Below, in pieces: positions 62,459-64,000 of a stretch of DNA of 64,000 nt; the stretch's first letter is position 1; each line of letters begins with the position of its first letter. Made by a program: the position numbers and the translations under genes. The stretch is taken from positions 8,804,001-8,868,000 of the forward strand of contig OZ199839.1 of NCBI GenBank assembly GCA_964304625.1. Reading direction: 5' to 3'. The notes beneath the pieces were generated by a model that saw nothing but the letters and a program-made list of their open reading frames with translations, had not been told where the DNA came from and ran no database searches. Origin of the DNA: Kudoa neothunni. Lineage: Eukaryota > Cnidaria.

Positions 62459-64000
62459 TTAACTCTCTAACCGACTTGGGGTGTATTACACCCCGAAGCA
62501 CTTTTATTCTGACCATAAAATCTCGCGCGTTTTTTTTCAAATATTTTAAAATTTAGGCTATTCTCCTAAATTTGTGAATTCTAGCATTTACTAAAATTTA
62601 ACGAAAAAAAACTAATTGGATCACCCCCTAAAAAAATCCATCTTCTAACCAACTTGGGGTAAATATCACCCCAGACTTTTTTCTTAAATTTACTTTAAAA
62701 ATTATTTTAATTTGAAATGCAAATTATTGAAAAATTCTATCGCAAGAATTTTGAGAAAAATAGAAATTACCACAACAAGTAATCCACTTCTGCTTATTTC
62801 GATAGCAATGTGCATTCCCTGCGAAAATCATGATGGATATAACTCGACTTTCTGCAGGTATAATATCCTTGTTTTTTTATTAAACAAATTGTAGGTCAAT
62901 AATATTTATGATTAATTGTTTATTGATTTTGACTAAATGTCAATGTGATAATTCAATTCTGATTATAAATATGCCTCAAAATAATAGAGAGGGCTTACTC
63001 GAATAACACTTAGTACACAAACAAGTTCCTGCAGATAAATTACAATGAGTAATCTTGATGAGTTTTTTAATTAAAATCTATCTTCTGAGAGTGAATTGGA
63101 TGACTACTTGTTAGAACTATCGAACTATTCTGACGAAATTTCAGAGAATGAGCTTTCTTACAATGCTACAACAAGCAAAAACGGAATTCTTTGGACAGTA
63201 AAGAAACCTACTTCATCGAGGACATCCATGGAGAATGCTATGAATTCCCATCCTGGCCCAACCGCATGCATACGCTACACAACGAGTCACAAATATTTTG
63301 GATTGCTTTGTTACATTTTTCACAACCCAAATTTGTGAAGAGATAACAAAATTTACAAATATATTTGGGAAACCAGATTTGTTGACTCATGGATTGATCC
63401 GGATGAAATAGAACTTAAAGGATTCCTAGGAATCCTAATATTAATGGCCATTCATAATGATAGAGAGGAGCCACTAACTGAACTTTTCAGTTTAACTGAA
63501 GGGAAGCCTATCTATCGGCAACTCTTCACGTATCACCGATTTCAACAAATATTAAGATGTCTTCATCTTGATGACATGGCCACTATAGAACAACGGAGAG
63601 AAAACGATAAATTTTGTCCGATTCGCAATGTATAGAACATGTGGATACAAATATTGCCGATGTGTTTTACTCCTAATGAAAATGTTACTGTTGATGAGCA
63701 GTTAGTATCTTTTAGAGAAAGGTGTCCATTTAGGCAGTATATACCGTTGAAACTAGCGAAATGCGGGTTGAAACTTTTCCTTCTTGTCGATCCTTTGGAT
63801 AATTATATCGTAAGTATTTCTCCATACCTTGGAAAAAACGGAGGTGAAACTGGCCGAAGCTATAATGTTGAAGAAAGTATTGCCTTGTCTTGGCACCGTC
63901 GGTCCCTTTGTTCCATTCCGGAAGAACGATTGTGGCGGAAAATTTTTTTCATCCTTAAAGTTAGCGACCAAGTTATTAGAGAGACAGTTAACGTATCTGG
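62459..64000 (+). mobile_element. second piggyBac element, truncated by the window end
   Basis: The left end is TTAACTCTCTAACCGACTTG at 62459. The palindrome GGGGTGTATTACACCCC follows at 62478-62494. A second subterminal copy, CTTCTAACCAACTTGGGG leading into GGGGTAAATATCACCCC, is at 62640-62672. A piggyBac transposase frame starts at 63045 and runs to the window edge. The right end lies outside. Confidence 0.75.
63045..64000 (+). pseudogene. piggyBac (PGBD4-like) transposase, nonsense-interrupted, partial
   Basis: From ATG at 63045 one frame stays homologous for about 270 codons. It has an acidic N terminus (SESELDDYLLEL) and HPGPTA, then FVDSWIDPDEIELKGFLGIL, LFTYHRFQQILRCLHLDD and NVTVDEQLVSFRERCPFRQY with the first catalytic Asp. 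KLAKCGLKLFLLVDPLDNYI follows. Three in-frame stops break it: TAA 63072-63074, TGA 63336-63338 and TAG 63633-63635. Beyond about 63870 the frame slips, and the block SLKLATKLLERQLTYL is read in another frame. It is clearly divergent from the transposase at 16524-17773, so the window holds two piggyBac lineages. Confidence 0.85.

Noticed and set aside
63045-63870. Stop-codon reassignment to explain in-frame TAA, TGA and TAG
   Set aside because: Intact genes in the window (GCP3, MRPL19, LCAT copy 2, the 158-residue gene) have no internal stops and all end in TGA, so the standard code applies.

Overview
This is a 64-kb piece of an AT-rich animal nuclear genome. The basis is spliceosomal genes with short introns (about 38-120 nt where both splice sites can be placed), conserved animal proteins (gamma-tubulin complex component 3 and mitochondrial ribosomal protein L19), and transposons of the piggyBac, pogo, hAT, MULE, Merlin-like, Helitron and tRNA-derived SINE types. 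No bacterial operon, rRNA, tRNA gene, CRISPR array or virus was seen. The taxon cannot be fixed by eye. A small, simplified or parasitic invertebrate would fit, but that is inference.

Layout. 3.8-5.1 kb: a secreted, divergent GDA1/CD39 (apyrase)-like gene that appears decayed. 6.3-7.7 kb: a FLYWCH/MULE transposase relic. 8.3-9.3 kb: a worn hAT-type insertion. 9.6-13.5 kb: an intact multi-exon GCP3 gene on the minus strand. 14.9-15.4 and 26.0-26.5 kb: two copies of a tRNA-derived SINE. 15.7-19.8 kb: a piggyBac element that also contains a MULE relic. 22.3-23.9 and 26.7-28.4 kb: two paralogous secreted-protein genes of unknown family, each broken, with a hAT transposase relic between them. 29.5-34.0 kb: a tandem pair of LCAT-like acyltransferase/phospholipase genes, one dead and one intact. 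31.6-32.0 kb: a Merlin-like relic. 35.3-38.9 kb: an M1 aminopeptidase gene with many frameshifts. 39.4-41.3 kb: a non-autonomous Helitron. 42.1-43.1 kb: a piggyBac MITE. 44.0-44.6 kb: a short pogo-like element. 45.6-46.5 kb: an intact MRPL19 gene. 46.7-47.7 kb: a hAT MITE with target duplication. 49.1-51.3 kb: a SWIM-domain MULE transposase relic. 52.5-54.1 kb: a decayed MINPP-like histidine phosphatase. 55.2-59.0 kb: a pogo element split by a second Helitron. 61.0-61.5 kb: an intact two-exon gene of unknown function. 62.5 kb to the end: a second piggyBac element cut off by the window edge.

The host genes form two groups. GCP3, MRPL19, the second LCAT-like gene and the 158-residue gene read cleanly across every splice junction I could place. 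The predicted secreted or lysosomal hydrolase genes (CD39-like, LCAT copy 1, M1 aminopeptidase, MINPP-like) and the unknown paralog pair carry frameshifts, stops, lost splice sites or replaced catalytic residues. That contrast argues for real gene decay rather than uniformly poor sequence. The other main result is a piggyBac family defined by a shared GGGGTA...TACCCC palindrome placed at equal distances from both ends in two of the three elements.
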